From: Methylophilus sp.
GTDB taxonomy: Bacteria > Pseudomonadota > Gammaproteobacteria > Burkholderiales > Methylophilaceae
Direction: 5' to 3'
NCBI RefSeq assembly: GCF_008015755.1
Contig: NZ_SSGF01000002.1
Coordinates: 1 to 60,203 of the forward strand
DNA: 60,203 nucleotides
This document shows positions 1 to 10,788 of the stretch, one piece after another. Positions within the stretch are counted from its first letter, which is position 1. Each line of letters opens with the position of its first letter. Position numbers and translations under genes: made by a program. The notes below the pieces were generated by a model that was not told where the DNA came from, ran no database searches, and worked only from the letters and a program-made list of their open reading frames with translations.

Positions 1-80
1 AATTCAAGCTGGTCGCTCATAGTAAGCTGGCAGCCAAAATAAGTCAATGTTGCAGGCTGATTTCTACCTGACTAAAAACT

Positions 81-107
81 AAGAACTGGCAGGTCCTGCC
101 AGTTCTT
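81..107. terminator. Rho-independent terminator after tal
   Basis: Nearly perfect inverted repeat: AAGAACTGGCAGG at 81-93 and its complement at 95-107, closing on a few bases. It lies 20 bases past the stop of the minus-strand transaldolase gene. The 80 bases to its left may hold the end of another gene, but no frame is long enough to judge. Confidence 0.75.
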
Positions 108-127
108 TCTATCATCTCACACAGATA

Positions 128-1081
128 TTACAGTTTTGCGGCTAAGGCAGCTTCCAGCTTGTTTTGGTCAGCCACGAAACCACGGATACCTTCAGCCAAC
201 TTCTCAGTCGCCATTGGGTCCTGGTTCAGCTCAAAACGGAACTGCTCTTCTGTCAATTTAGCGGGTACTTCTTTGGTTTTGCCGCCATCTTTCAACACTT
301 GAACCAAGGTGCCTTCTGTGGCAGCCAGGTCTTGCAGCAAGTTTGGAGAAACGGTCAAACGGTCACAACCAGCCAGGGCAATCAGCTCGCCAGTGTTACG
401 GAAAGAAGCACCCATCACAACCGTTTTGTAACCGTGTTCTTTGTAGTATTGGTAAATAGCGCGTACAGAAACCACACCTGGGTCTGTTTCTTGTGTGTAC
501 TCAGTACCTGGGTTTTTCGCTTTGTACCAGTCAAGGATACGGCCAACGAATGGAGAAATCAGGAACACGCCAGCTTCAGCACAAGCACGGGCTTGGCCAA
601 AACCAAATAAAAGCGTTAAGTTACACTGGATGCCTTCTTTTTCCAAGATCTCGCCTGCCTTGATACCTTCCCAGGTAGAAGCCAGCTTGATCAGAACGCG
701 ATCTTTGCTGATGCCAGACTCTTGGTACAAGGCGATCAGTTTACGGCCTTTAGCCACCATTGCGTCGATGTTGAAAGACAAACGTGCATCTACTTCTGTA
801 GAAATACGGCCTGGGACCACTTTAGTGATTTCAGCGCCAATCAACACAGCCAGCTTGTCAGCTGCGTTTTCAATTTGTTGCTCTTTAGAACCACCTTGTG
901 CTTTTGCATAAGCAATGGCAGTTTCAATCAACGGTGCGTATTCTGGGATTTGGCTAGCCTTCAATACCAGAGACGGGTTTGTGGTTGCATCCACAGGTTT
1001 AACACTTTTGATTGCTTCAACGTCACCAGTGTCAGCCACGATGGTTGTCATTGCTTTCAACTGATCTAATAAATTTGCCAT
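128..1081 (-). CDS. tal: Transaldolase
   Basis: Cytosolic transaldolase of the non-oxidative pentose phosphate pathway; it moves a dihydroxyacetone unit between sedoheptulose-7-phosphate and glyceraldehyde-3-phosphate. In a methylotroph it would also serve the sugar rearrangement part of the ribulose monophosphate cycle (inference). At 317 residues it matches the E. coli TalB length class. The Schiff-base lysine is K132 in [10 protein letters not shown], and the N-terminal DATTNPSL motif is at 31-38. The ATG start is supported by an AGGAG box about 7 bases upstream. It is transcribed alone, with a stem-loop terminator directly downstream. The 260 bases upstream, up to the divergent oxygenase gene, must hold its promoter, but I could not pick out convincing -35/-10 boxes. 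Confidence 0.97.
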   Translation of the reverse strand: MANLLDQLKAMTTIVADTGDVEAIKSVKPVDATTNPSLVLKASQIPEYAPLIETAIAYAKAQGGSKEQQIENAADKLAVLIGAEITKVVPGRISTEVDARLSFNIDAMVAKGRKLIALYQESGISKDRVLIKLASTWEGIKAGEILEKEGIQCNLTLLFGFGQARACAEAGVFLISPFVGRILDWYKAKNPGTEYTQETDPGVVSVRAIYQYYKEHGYKTVVMGASFRNTGELIALAGCDRLTVSPNLLQDLAATEGTLVQVLKDGGKTKEVPAKLTEEQFRFELNQDPMATEKLAEGIRGFVADQNKLEAALAAKL

Positions 1082-1343
1082 GCGATTGCTCCTATAAATT
1101 GCAATAATCGTTTACGTATAGTTATACATAGAAACCTCCAACATTATAACTGAATTTACGCGAGTTAGTTAAGCGTCCTTTGCACTTTGCAGCGTGTGTA
1201 CTGCTTGGGGGCAGGCGGTTTTATTGATTAAAATCAAATAATTGCTGCCGTTCAACCAAGCAATTTTGCCTGTTTTGGCTTTCCAACCCCCCCCTTTTCG
1301 GGCACAATTCTTCTTTTTTGCAAGTGATTGATTAGTTAGGCAT

Positions 1344-2495
1344 ATGGGTTCTGTCACCGCTTTAAATAAAGAACAAAACCAGACTCGCTTCGCACAACTC
1401 CCTGTTGACTGGTATATGCATCCGGACATTTATGCGCTTGAGCAGGCGCATTTGTTCTCGCTGCTGCCCCAGTACTTGGGACATGAACGCATGATTCCCG
1501 ATGCGGGCGATTACCGTGCCCTGGACTGGATGCACAATGCCACAGCGTTAGTGAACCAGCATGGCCAGCTGCAACTGATCAGCAATATCTGCCGTCATCG
1601 CCAAGCGGTGATGCTCAATGGCCAAGGCAATACGCAACATATTGTCTGTCCGCTACACCGCTGGACCTATGACCTCAATGGCCAGCTGCTGGGCGCGCCA
1701 CATTTTGAACAGAACCCGTGCCTGCATCTCGAAAAACAACCCTTAAACACCTGGCAAGGCTTGCTATTCAAAGCCAATGACAGTTCAGCCAAACAAAAAG
1801 GCCTGGAGATCGCCCAGGTGCTCAAACAACTGGGCTGCAAGCAGGACTTCGACTTTACCGGTTACCACTTTGAGTCAGCGATTGTGGATCATTACGATTT
1901 CAACTGGAAAACCTTTATCGAAGTCTATCTGGAAGACTATCATGTGGGCCCGTTCCACCCTGGTCTCAACCAGTTTGTCGACTGCGGCGAATTAAATTGG
2001 GAGTTTGGCGAGCATTACAGTGTGCAAACCGTCGGCTACAAACCGCTACCTGATTACAGTTTATCGCCAGTGTACAAACAATGGCAGCAGGCCGTCACCG
2101 ATTACCAGCAAGGCACGGCGCCCAAGTATGGCGCCATCTGGTTTGTGCTTTACCCATTGCTCATGATTGAGTGGTACCCCAACGTGTTGGTGGTTTCACA
2201 CATTATTCCAACAGGGGTAGACACTTGCCAGAATGTGGTTGAGTTTTACTACCCGGAAGACATTGCCTTGTTTGAGCGTGAATATATCAAAGCACAACAA
2301 GCCGCTTATTTTGAAACCGCGGTAGAAGATAAGGAAATTTGCCAGCGCATGCACAACGGCCGCAAAGGCTTGTTTATGCTAGGTAAAGATGAGCGTGGCC
2401 CCTACCAGCACCCGATGGAAACTGGCCTCGAGCACTTTCACCGCTGGTATCGCAAGCAGATGGAGCCACATCTGCCCGAGCATTTGCAGCGCTAG
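1344..2495 (+). CDS. Rieske aromatic ring-hydroxylating-type oxygenase, alpha subunit
   Basis: Rieske non-haem iron oxygenase, 383 residues. The 2Fe-2S ligands are visible as C83-x-H85 and C102-x2-H105, with the usual 16-residue spacer. The mononuclear iron site is visible around N187-W-K and H200/H205 in EDYHVGPFH. The sequence resembles the ring-hydroxylating and quaternary-amine (choline/carnitine monooxygenase-like) branch, but the substrate cannot be read from the sequence. No separate reductase or small subunit is adjacent, so electrons must come from a reductase encoded elsewhere. The ATG at 1344 has only a weak AGG upstream. A drug/metabolite exporter follows after 11 bases and is probably cotranscribed. 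Confidence 0.9.
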   Translation: MGSVTALNKEQNQTRFAQLPVDWYMHPDIYALEQAHLFSLLPQYLGHERMIPDAGDYRALDWMHNATALVNQHGQLQLISNICRHRQAVMLNGQGNTQHIVCPLHRWTYDLNGQLLGAPHFEQNPCLHLEKQPLNTWQGLLFKANDSSAKQKGLEIAQVLKQLGCKQDFDFTGYHFESAIVDHYDFNWKTFIEVYLEDYHVGPFHPGLNQFVDCGELNWEFGEHYSVQTVGYKPLPDYSLSPVYKQWQQAVTDYQQGTAPKYGAIWFVLYPLLMIEWYPNVLVVSHIIPTGVDTCQNVVEFYYPEDIALFEREYIKAQQAAYFETAVEDKEICQRMHNGRKGLFMLGKDERGPYQHPMETGLEHFHRWYRKQMEPHLPEHLQR

Positions 2496-2506
2496 GCGAA
2501 TTACTG

Positions 2507-3406
2507 TTGCTCAAACACCGTCACGCCGCCTTGCGGCATCCCAGACACTGGCAGTTGGGTAGCTACTGGATGCTGCTGGCAGGCCTGGGCTTTGCCGTGA
2601 TGGGCGCATGCGTCAAAGCCGGGGCAGCGCGCTTTAGCGCCAGCGAGCTGGTATTCTATCGATCAGCCTTTGGTTTTATCATGATTGCCGCCATTGTCAT
2701 CTGGCATGGCAAACCATTAAAAACACCGCTGCTCGCCATGCAAATGCGACGCGCCATAGTGGGTTTCACCGCCCTCTTGCTGTTTTTCTACGCCATCGCG
2801 CATTTACCGCTGGCCACCGCCATTACGCTCAACTACACCTCGCCCATGTTTTTAGCGCTGCTGTCACCGTGGCTGCTCAAAGCAGAACAACCACCCAGTC
2901 GTCAACAACGTTGGCGGCTAAACTTGTGCGTGATGGGTGGCTTCGCCGGAGTATGCCTGCTGTTGCAGCCAGCATTCCACAGCAATCAATTACTGGCTGG
3001 CAGCATAGGTCTGCTATCAGGCATAGGCGCAGCCTTCGCTTATGTGCACGTCAAGCAATTAGGCCTGCAGGGCGAGCCTGACTGGCGCACCGTGTTTTAC
3101 TTTACCCTGGTATGCACCATTGCCAGTGGTGGCTGGATGCTGATTGATCATATGACAGTGTTGCGCTGGCAAGATTTACCGCTGCTCTGCGGGTTAGGAT
3201 TATCAGCCACCTTAAGCCAACTGGCACTGACGCGTGCCTACCGTACCGGCAACACCTTAACCGTTGCCAGCCTGGCGTATAGCACCGTCGTATTTGCCAC
3301 CCTGCTAGGGGTCATTGTGTGGGGTGAAGCCCTCAGCGCACACGAAATTGCCGGCATGCTGCTAATTGTGGCATTCGGCATATTAAGCACACGTAGTGCA
3401 AAATAA
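2507..3406 (+). CDS. EamA/DMT-family transporter
   Basis: Inner-membrane drug/metabolite transporter of 299 residues with about ten hydrophobic segments arranged as two EamA repeats (roughly 20-150 and 160-295). The usual members export amino acids, metabolites or toxic compounds; the substrate here is unknown. The reading frame opens at a TTG 11 bases after the oxygenase stop; an ATG at codon 22 (2570), just before the first membrane helix, is a reasonable alternative. Tight spacing suggests an operon with the Rieske oxygenase, so it may carry that enzyme's substrate or product (inference). A bidirectional terminator follows. Confidence 0.85.
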   Translation: MLKHRHAALRHPRHWQLGSYWMLLAGLGFAVMGACVKAGAARFSASELVFYRSAFGFIMIAAIVIWHGKPLKTPLLAMQMRRAIVGFTALLLFFYAIAHLPLATAITLNYTSPMFLALLSPWLLKAEQPPSRQQRWRLNLCVMGGFAGVCLLLQPAFHSNQLLAGSIGLLSGIGAAFAYVHVKQLGLQGEPDWRTVFYFTLVCTIASGGWMLIDHMTVLRWQDLPLLCGLGLSATLSQLALTRAYRTGNTLTVASLAYSTVVFATLLGVIVWGEALSAHEIAGMLLIVAFGILSTRSAK

Positions 3407-3421
3407 TGGGGTGATCACAAT

Positions 3422-3454
3422 AAAAAAGCCATTCTTTGTCAGAATGGCTTTTTT
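3422..3454. terminator. Bidirectional rho-independent terminator
   Basis: A6-GCCATTCT, a short loop, then AGAATGGC-T6. It lies between the convergent EamA gene and the response regulator gene and can end transcripts from both sides. Confidence 0.9.
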
Positions 3455-3470
3455 ACTTTATCTAAGTACT

Positions 3471-4103
3471 TTAAGGCTCAAGTAAACCACAGCGCATGGC
3501 AATCAGGGCAATCTCTGCCGAATTTTGCGCATTGAGTTTTTGCTTGATGTTATACAAATGGGTGCCTACCGTACGCGGGCTCAGGAATAAGGTCTCGGCA
3601 ATTTCATTGGTAGATTTGCCACGGGCCAGTGACATAAACACCTCAAACTCGCGCTCACTGAGCACATCCACCGGGTTTTGCTCGCCAGACAGCTGCTGAA
3701 TCGCCATTTGTTGCGCCACGCTGGCCTCGATGTATTTTTTGCCCTGCGCCACACTACGAATCGCTTTAATCAGCTCCTCAGCCGCGCTGCGTTTAGTGAC
3801 ATAACCCATGGCGCCTGCATTGAGCACGCGTTTGGGATGCACGGAATCTTCATGCGCTGACAGCACCAGAATACGCGCATGATTATCTTTGGCCAAAATC
3901 CGCTCAATGGCCTCCATGCCGCCAATACCCGGCATGGTGATATCCATGACCACCACTTGCGGATGGTGCTCGACATAGGCCTTGATCGCGGTTTCGCCGC
4001 TCTCAGCCTCGGCGATCACTTTAATGTCCTGGTCTGACTCGAGCAGCATTTTAAAGCCCATCCTGACCACCGCATGGTCATCTACCAGCATCACACTAAT
4101 CAC
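3471..4103 (-). CDS. NarL/FixJ-family response regulator, partner of the adjacent kinase
   Basis: Two-component response regulator of 210 residues: receiver domain 1-120 with acidic pocket D8/D9 and phospho-acceptor D54 (VVVMDITMPG), and a LuxR-type helix-turn-helix at about 145-208 (LSEREFEVFMSLARGKSTNE). It starts at GTG 4103 with a GGGAG box 8 bases upstream. It lies 17 bases downstream of the histidine kinase gene in the same direction, so the two form an operon and a signalling pair. Because the kinase carries a MoxY-like sensor domain, the pair is a candidate for a MoxXY-type methanol-metabolism regulator; this is inference from domain content only. Confidence 0.93.
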   Translation of the reverse strand: MISVMLVDDHAVVRMGFKMLLESDQDIKVIAEAESGETAIKAYVEHHPQVVVMDITMPGIGGMEAIERILAKDNHARILVLSAHEDSVHPKRVLNAGAMGYVTKRSAAEELIKAIRSVAQGKKYIEASVAQQMAIQQLSGEQNPVDVLSEREFEVFMSLARGKSTNEIAETLFLSPRTVGTHLYNIKQKLNAQNSAEIALIAMRCGLLEP

Positions 4104-4120
4104 ACTTATTTCTCCCTTGT

Positions 4121-5458
4121 TTATGCTGATTGTATAGGCAATCGTATGTCCAAAGTGGTTCCACGCCCAGCCTCAGGTTGCGAAACCACTTTAAATTGTC
4201 CGTGTAGCGCCTGCACACGCTCACGCATGCCGAGCAGACCAAAGTGCTGGGTCTGGTCAACGACGTCGAGTTGCATGCCCACCCCGTCGTCACACACCAT
4301 TAGCCGCAAGCCTTCGGTATCGGTCAACAGGTGGACGTTGATAGATTGTGCATGCGCATGTTTGATGGCGTTATTAACCGCTTCTTGCACCATGCGATAG
4401 ATGTTGATATTGACGTTTTCACCCATGGGCGTGAACTCGCCAGCCGCATGCAATTGAATGTTTAGCTCGGGGTGTTGCGCCTGATAGCCGGAGACCATGT
4501 CACGCAAGGTTTCCACCAGCCCCATATTATCCATGGCCGCCGGGCGCAATTGGCGGATGATGTTATGCATCCCGTCGTAAATATGGTTGGCGGCAGCGAC
4601 AATGGTTTGCGCGTTGGCGGCGATATCCGGCGTGTTGGCTTTGGTTTTATTCACAATCGCCACGGCAAACGTCTTGATCGCCGTCACGTATTGCCCCAGC
4701 TCATCATGCAGTTCGCGTGCCAGGCTACGCCGCTCGTCCTCAATATGCTGCTGAATCAATTGCGTCAGCTGGCGATTTTGCTCTAACTGGCGCTCTGCAT
4801 CCAGTGACAACGCCATCTGGTTTAAGCTCAAGCCGATCTTGTCAAACTCAGGCACTGAAAAACGCGCTAGCCGCGTCGTCAGGTCGCCCTGCTCAATGCG
4901 GTTAATCGCATGCAAGATATGCCTGACCGGGCGCAAGGCATGGCTGAGCAAGCCATACACCAACAGGTTGAGCAATACAAAAAAACCAACGCCCATCATC
5001 ATCAATTGCAAAAAGCCTGACCAAGCTTCGCGAATAGAGCCTTCGGCATTCGAACTAATGGTGAGCACGCCATAGCGTACGCGCCGGGTCACGGTTTCTA
5101 CCTTTGGGGCCACCAGTTTGGTAAACCATTCAGGCGGGTTAATTTCGGATTTAAAGGTCGACGTTGGCGAAATGTATAAAGGGTTATTAGCGTAATCATA
5201 GAGCTCGATACGGCTGCTACGTACATAACCAAGCGAGCGCAAAAAGTCTTGCAGCACATAATGGGTTGGGCCCAAGCTAGGATTCATGGCCGAGCTGACA
5301 ATCACCGTATCCAGCAATTGCACAGTAACACGCGTGGCGGCTTCTACGCGCTCACGGATGCTGTCTTTGGTATCGCGCACCAACACCACCGCAGCGGCCA
5401 CCAAAAAGGCCAGCGACAGCATGGTGACTAACAAGTTGAGTCGAAAACGTAAGCTCAT
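4121..5458 (-). CDS. NarX/UhpB-type sensor histidine kinase with LapD/MoxY-like periplasmic domain
   Basis: Inner-membrane histidine kinase, 445 residues. TM1 is at about 8-27; a periplasmic domain at 30-148 (TVIVSSAMNPSLG and PPEWFTKLV are typical of the LapD/MoxY N-terminal family); TM2 at 150-172; HAMP at about 173-225. A HisKA_3 dimerisation helix follows with phospho-acceptor H251 in ARELHDELGQ, then an HATPase domain with N-box EAVNNAIKHA and G-boxes CDDGVG and GLLGMRER. It is first in an operon with the NarL-type regulator. In Paracoccus, MoxY with MoxX controls methanol dehydrogenase genes; whether this protein does the same cannot be told here. No Shine-Dalgarno box is evident before the ATG. 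Confidence 0.9.
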   Translation of the reverse strand: MSLRFRLNLLVTMLSLAFLVAAAVVLVRDTKDSIRERVEAATRVTVQLLDTVIVSSAMNPSLGPTHYVLQDFLRSLGYVRSSRIELYDYANNPLYISPTSTFKSEINPPEWFTKLVAPKVETVTRRVRYGVLTISSNAEGSIREAWSGFLQLMMMGVGFFVLLNLLVYGLLSHALRPVRHILHAINRIEQGDLTTRLARFSVPEFDKIGLSLNQMALSLDAERQLEQNRQLTQLIQQHIEDERRSLARELHDELGQYVTAIKTFAVAIVNKTKANTPDIAANAQTIVAAANHIYDGMHNIIRQLRPAAMDNMGLVETLRDMVSGYQAQHPELNIQLHAAGEFTPMGENVNINIYRMVQEAVNNAIKHAHAQSINVHLLTDTEGLRLMVCDDGVGMQLDVVDQTQHFGLLGMRERVQALHGQFKVVSQPEAGRGTTLDIRLPIQSA

Positions 5459-5542
5459 TTTTTAACCACGATTAAATTCAGGCTTATTAAACTGTAAACG
5501 ACCACATTTACACAGCGTAAAATCATTAAATTGTGCGTTTAA

Positions 5543-6352
5543 TCACTCAATCGTGAGCTTATCCCATGCCTTGGGCTTGGCGGGATATGCCAGTGGCAAC
5601 TGGTTCAAGGCTTCCAGCAGAATCTGGGAAACCAGCAAATTACGATTGGTTTTAGAGTCAGCGGGGATCACATACCAAGGCGCATATTTGGTCGAGGTCT
5701 CTTTCAGCGCCAGTTCATACGCCTCCATATAACGGTCCCACAAAGCGCGCTCTTCCAGGTCCTTGGGATTAAATTTCCAATGTTTGGTCGGATCATCCAG
5801 GCGCTCTTGCAAGCGTTCTTTTTGCTCATCTTTAGAGATATGCAAAAAACATTTAATGATGGTGGTGCCGGTTTCGCTGAGCGTGCGTTCAAAGTCATTG
5901 ATTTGCTGGTAACGTCGCTGACACTCGGCGTCATCTATCCAGTCATGCACTTTTACGATCAATACATCTTCATAATGGCTACGATTAAAAATCGTTAGCT
6001 CTCCCTTAGTCGGCACCTGATGATGCACTCGCCACAAATAATCATGCGCCAACTCATCGGCACTAGGCGCCTTAAAGCTGGCCAGGCGAATGCCTAGAGG
6101 ATCACAGGCACTAAACACATGCTTGACCGTACCGTCTTTACCGCTAGTATCCATGCCCTGCAAAATCAGCAAGACTTTATGCTTGCCCTCGGCATGCAAA
6201 ATATCCTGCCTGAGATTGATTTGATGGGTGAGCTCCGCTAATAAACTGGCGTCACTTTCTTTGTCGCCGGTGCGGGCAGAGCGATCGTCTGGCTTGAATT
6301 GCTTTAATAAAAACTTTTTCGGGTTAACGCGATATTGTTCCAGCAATTCCAT
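5543..6352 (-). CDS. ppk2: Polyphosphate kinase 2 family nucleotide phosphotransferase
   Basis: PPK2-family enzyme of 269 residues, which transfers phosphate between polyphosphate and nucleotides. Walker A is G66-MDTSGKDG-74; the lid/Walker B region NRSHYEDVLIVKV follows, then the conserved C-terminal FNPKDLEERALWDRY. Length and the single kinase domain fit the short PPK2 group (probably the class III type that phosphorylates AMP and ADP), but the class is a judgement. It stands alone between the two-component operon and the small peptide gene. In a glycogen- and polyphosphate-storing cell it would help regenerate ATP/GTP. Confidence 0.9.
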   Translation of the reverse strand: MELLEQYRVNPKKFLLKQFKPDDRSARTGDKESDASLLAELTHQINLRQDILHAEGKHKVLLILQGMDTSGKDGTVKHVFSACDPLGIRLASFKAPSADELAHDYLWRVHHQVPTKGELTIFNRSHYEDVLIVKVHDWIDDAECQRRYQQINDFERTLSETGTTIIKCFLHISKDEQKERLQERLDDPTKHWKFNPKDLEERALWDRYMEAYELALKETSTKYAPWYVIPADSKTNRNLLVSQILLEALNQLPLAYPAKPKAWDKLTIE

Positions 6353-6463
6353 ATCTACAGGCTTTCAGATGATTTGATCACCAAGTGTATCGTAGTTATT
6401 TTGCAAACATCAAGGTAACAACTTGCTTAAATCACAGACAGCCAATGCGGATGGCACTTAGAC

Positions 6464-6492
6464 ATAAAAAAACAGCCTCAGTTGAGGCTGTT
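6464..6492 (-). terminator. Rho-independent terminator of the small peptide gene
   Basis: Stem AACAGCCTCA (6471-6480) with its complement at 6483-6492. Read on the minus strand it is followed by a run of seven T. It sits 25 bases after the stop of the GG-leader peptide gene, which supports that gene being a real transcription unit. Confidence 0.85.
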
Positions 6493-6516
6493 ATTAATGG
6501 AGATTCTTAGTTTAAA

Positions 6517-6768
6517 TTATTGGCTACGGCCAAACAACAAGCCAAATACACCACCAGACAGCACGCCTGACAACCCAGACACCACGGCTGGGCCATTTGG
6601 GCCATTCAATACTGAACCCAATACAGCCGTAATCCCGACAATGCCACCTACTGCAGCAATCAGCACATTGCCAGCAGCGATAGTTTCTTCTGGTGTGCCA
6701 TAGTAACCAATACCAGCACCCAAACCACCTGCAACTACTTCAACTTCTACAGCATTTAATTCTTGCAT
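6517..6768 (-). CDS. Double-glycine-leader, bacteriocin-like small peptide
   Basis: An 83-residue peptide not recognised as a named family. Its first 15 residues, MQELNAVEVEVVAGG, fit the double-glycine leader used by class II bacteriocins and microcins: L at -12, E at -8, V at -7, V at -4, GG at -2/-1. Cleavage would leave a 68-residue, cysteine-free, very glycine- and hydrophobic-rich peptide with several GxxxG motifs (TAAGNVLIAAVGG-like stretches), typical of membrane-active two-helix bacteriocins. An AAGGAG box lies about 13 bases before the ATG, and a terminator lies directly downstream. No C39-peptidase ABC exporter or immunity gene is next to it. It could instead be a GG-leader export substrate with another role. 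Confidence 0.72.
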   Translation of the reverse strand: MQELNAVEVEVVAGGLGAGIGYYGTPEETIAAGNVLIAAVGGIVGITAVLGSVLNGPNGPAVVSGLSGVLSGGVFGLLFGRSQ

Positions 6769-6974
6769 AGACAGCTTGAAACTCCTTGGATATAAACAAT
6801 AAAAATTTAATTTTTCACGGCGTTAACGCATACCACAAAAATCAATCTTAAAAATGATTCAAGCAGCATAAAATTAACTTTAATTATTATTAAAAATCAT
6901 TTGTTAATATCATATCAAAAATTAACAGGCGTGAGAACGTGTCAGCATAAAGAATCCACCAAAAAAGCAAAATA

Positions 6975-7002
6975 AAAAAGCCGATGCATGCATCGGCTTT
7001 TT
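6975..7002 (-). terminator. Rho-independent terminator after typA
   Basis: Palindromic stem AAAAAGCCGATGCA/TGCATCGGCTTTTT, 19 bases past the typA stop. It separates typA from the peptide gene. The 200 bases between it and the peptide start are strikingly AT-rich and hold no credible gene. Confidence 0.88.
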
Positions 7003-7020
7003 ATAAACTTCTCTTAAAAA

Positions 7021-8826
7021 TTACTTACTGGCCCGTTTACGCTCGTGCTCTAACAAAAAGCGCTTACGCAGGCGAATCGTTTTAGGCGTGATTTCAACCA
7101 ACTCATCATCGTCAATGAATTCGACAGCACTTTCCAGGCTGATAGAAATAGGTGGAACCAAACGCACCGCTTCATCGGTGCCAGAAGCACGCACGTTGGT
7201 CAATTGCTTACCTTTAATCGGGTTCACAACCAGATCGTTATCACGGCTATGAATACCAATAATCATGCCTTCGTACAATCTGTCCCCTGGGCTGGAGAAC
7301 ATCTTGCCACGGTCCTGCAGCTTCCACAAAGCATAGGCCACGGCTTCGCCCTGCTCAGCGGAGATCAATACACCATTACGACGGCCTGGCATATCGGCTT
7401 TCACTGGTGCATATTCATCAAAAATATGTGCCATCAGGCCAGTACCACGAGTTAATGTCAAAAACTCACCCTGGAAACCAATCAGGCCACGTGCTGGGAT
7501 ACGGTATTCCAGACGCGTACGACCGTTACCATCAGACTCCATATTGCTCATCTCGCCACGGCGACGGCCCAGTTCTTCCATCACGGCACCTTGGTGTTCG
7601 TCTTCCAGATCCACGGTCAGAATTTCGTAAGGCTCACATTTTTCGCCGTTAATTTCTTTGAACACCACTTTAGGTTTACCCACAGCAATTTCAAAGCCTT
7701 CGCGGCGCATGTTTTCCAGCAAGATGGTCAAGTGCAATTCACCACGACCAGAGACACGGAAGACATCGGTATCTTCTGTATCTTCAACACGCAACGCCAC
7801 GTTCACCAGCAACTCTTTGGTTAAACGGTCACGGATTTGACGTGAGGTAATAAATTTACCTTCAGTGCCCGCCAATGGTGACGTGTTCACCATAAAGTCC
7901 ATGGTCAGGGTTGGTTCATCGACACCCAGATGCGGCAAACCAATCGGCTTGTCACGATCACAAATAGTGAAGCCGATCCCGATTTCTTCAATCCCGGAAA
8001 TAATGACAATGTCACCGGCTTCTGCTTCTTCAACCGGCACGCGCTCCAGGCCTCTAAAACCTAACACCTGATTAATACGGCCTTGCGCGACTTGCTCGTC
8101 TTCACGCATCACAGCCACGACCTGGCCTGGTTTGATACGGCCATTGGTCACGCGACCAACGCCTAAACGACCAGTGTAGGTTGAGTAATCCAACGCTGAA
8201 ATTTGTAACTGCAAAGGCGCATCACTGTCACCTTTAGGCGGCTCAACATGACTTAAAATCGTGTCAAACAAGGCACGCATATTGTCTGAAGGTTTGCTCA
8301 TATCTAAGGTTGCAAACCCATTCAACGCTGAAGCATAGACCACAGGAAAGTCTAATTGCTCATCGGTCGCGCCCAAGTTGGCAAACAGATCAAACGTATG
8401 ATTAATCACCCAGTCAGGACGCGCACTTGGGCGGTCTACTTTGTTGATTACCACAATAGGCTTCAAGCCCAGCGCCAAGGCTTTTTTGGTCACAAAGCGC
8501 GTTTGCGGCATCGGGCCATCTACGGCATCGACCAATAGTAAGACGCCATCGACCATGCCCAATACGCGTTCAACCTCACCACCAAAGTCCGCATGGCCCG
8601 GTGTGTCGACGATGTTAATGTGTGTGCCTTCATAGGTTAAGGCGGTATTTTTAGCCAGAATAGTAATGCCACGCTCTTTTTCCAGATCGTTGCTATCCAT
8701 CACGCGCTCAGTGACCGCTTGATGTGAGGCAAAGGTACCTGATTGTTGAAGTAGCTTATCGACCATGGTTGTTTTACCGTGGTCAACGTGCGCGATAATT
8801 GCGATATTTCTGAGGTTGCGTGCCAT
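7021..8826 (-). CDS. typA: Ribosome-associated translational GTPase TypA/BipA
   Basis: TypA/BipA GTPase, which binds the ribosome and helps 50S assembly and growth under stress or low temperature. G1 [10 protein letters not shown]3 DTPGHADF and G4 NKVD are visible, followed by EF-G-like domains II, III and V and the TypA-specific C-terminal domain. The frame opens at 8838 ([11 protein letters not shown]), but the fifth codon ATG at 8826 gives the start usual for the family ([17 protein letters not shown]), so I prefer 8826 (601 residues). Neither start has a clear ribosome binding site. It is monocistronic, with a terminator downstream. Confidence 0.96.
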   Translation of the reverse strand: MARNLRNIAIIAHVDHGKTTMVDKLLQQSGTFASHQAVTERVMDSNDLEKERGITILAKNTALTYEGTHINIVDTPGHADFGGEVERVLGMVDGVLLLVDAVDGPMPQTRFVTKKALALGLKPIVVINKVDRPSARPDWVINHTFDLFANLGATDEQLDFPVVYASALNGFATLDMSKPSDNMRALFDTILSHVEPPKGDSDAPLQLQISALDYSTYTGRLGVGRVTNGRIKPGQVVAVMREDEQVAQGRINQVLGFRGLERVPVEEAEAGDIVIISGIEEIGIGFTICDRDKPIGLPHLGVDEPTLTMDFMVNTSPLAGTEGKFITSRQIRDRLTKELLVNVALRVEDTEDTDVFRVSGRGELHLTILLENMRREGFEIAVGKPKVVFKEINGEKCEPYEILTVDLEDEHQGAVMEELGRRRGEMSNMESDGNGRTRLEYRIPARGLIGFQGEFLTLTRGTGLMAHIFDEYAPVKADMPGRRNGVLISAEQGEAVAYALWKLQDRGKMFSSPGDRLYEGMIIGIHSRDNDLVVNPIKGKQLTNVRASGTDEAVRLVPPISISLESAVEFIDDDELVEITPKTIRLRKRFLLEHERKRASK

Positions 8827-8838
8827 GTGAACTGCCAT

Positions 8839-9210
8839 CTGTTTGGAAAGGGCGCGATTTTATCACAAATCAACTTAAATATTTGACTTTTAAAATAAAG
8901 TAGCTATACTGCGAGCAACTTTAAAACACGGCTGGTACTAGACCCGCCACACTTGTTTTAAATTCATTGCCCTGACCTGTCGATAACTCGCGAAATTTTG
9001 AGGTTATCATCTTTAGATGCAGTCTTAATGACACATCTTCTTTTATCGGTTAGTGGCCATGCCCAAGCGCCGGTAAAAGCATCCATTCCAAAATGTTGCT
9101 TTGGCTTAGTTGATATTGCATCACACCTTTATAAGTGTTGTGTTGCTTAATTGGCTTTGCTTTATTGCTTTACTAGCGCCCTTTTTAATTGTTGATGAAA
9201 GGGACATTCC
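8839..9210 (+). promoter_or_regulatory. Promoter and long leader of the tandem DEAD-box helicase operon
   Basis: A 372-base non-coding gap. A good sigma-70 promoter is visible: TTGACT at 8883-8888, a 16-base spacer, then TATACT at 8905-8910, pointing toward the helicases. Transcription from it would leave a leader of about 290 bases. The leader contains a weak stem-loop around 8980-9010 (GATAAC/GTTATC) and T-rich stretches, then AAAGGGAC as ribosome binding site before the TTG start. Long leaders are known for cold-induced RNA helicases and cold-shock genes; a regulatory role here is inference. Confidence 0.6.
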
Positions 9211-10779
<1,569 letters not shown>

Positions 10780-10788
10780 GACGCGCCT

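Noticed and set aside
164..1069. Plus-strand open frames over the transaldolase gene
   Set aside because: They are antisense shadows of a long, highly conserved protein; the composition is not protein-like.
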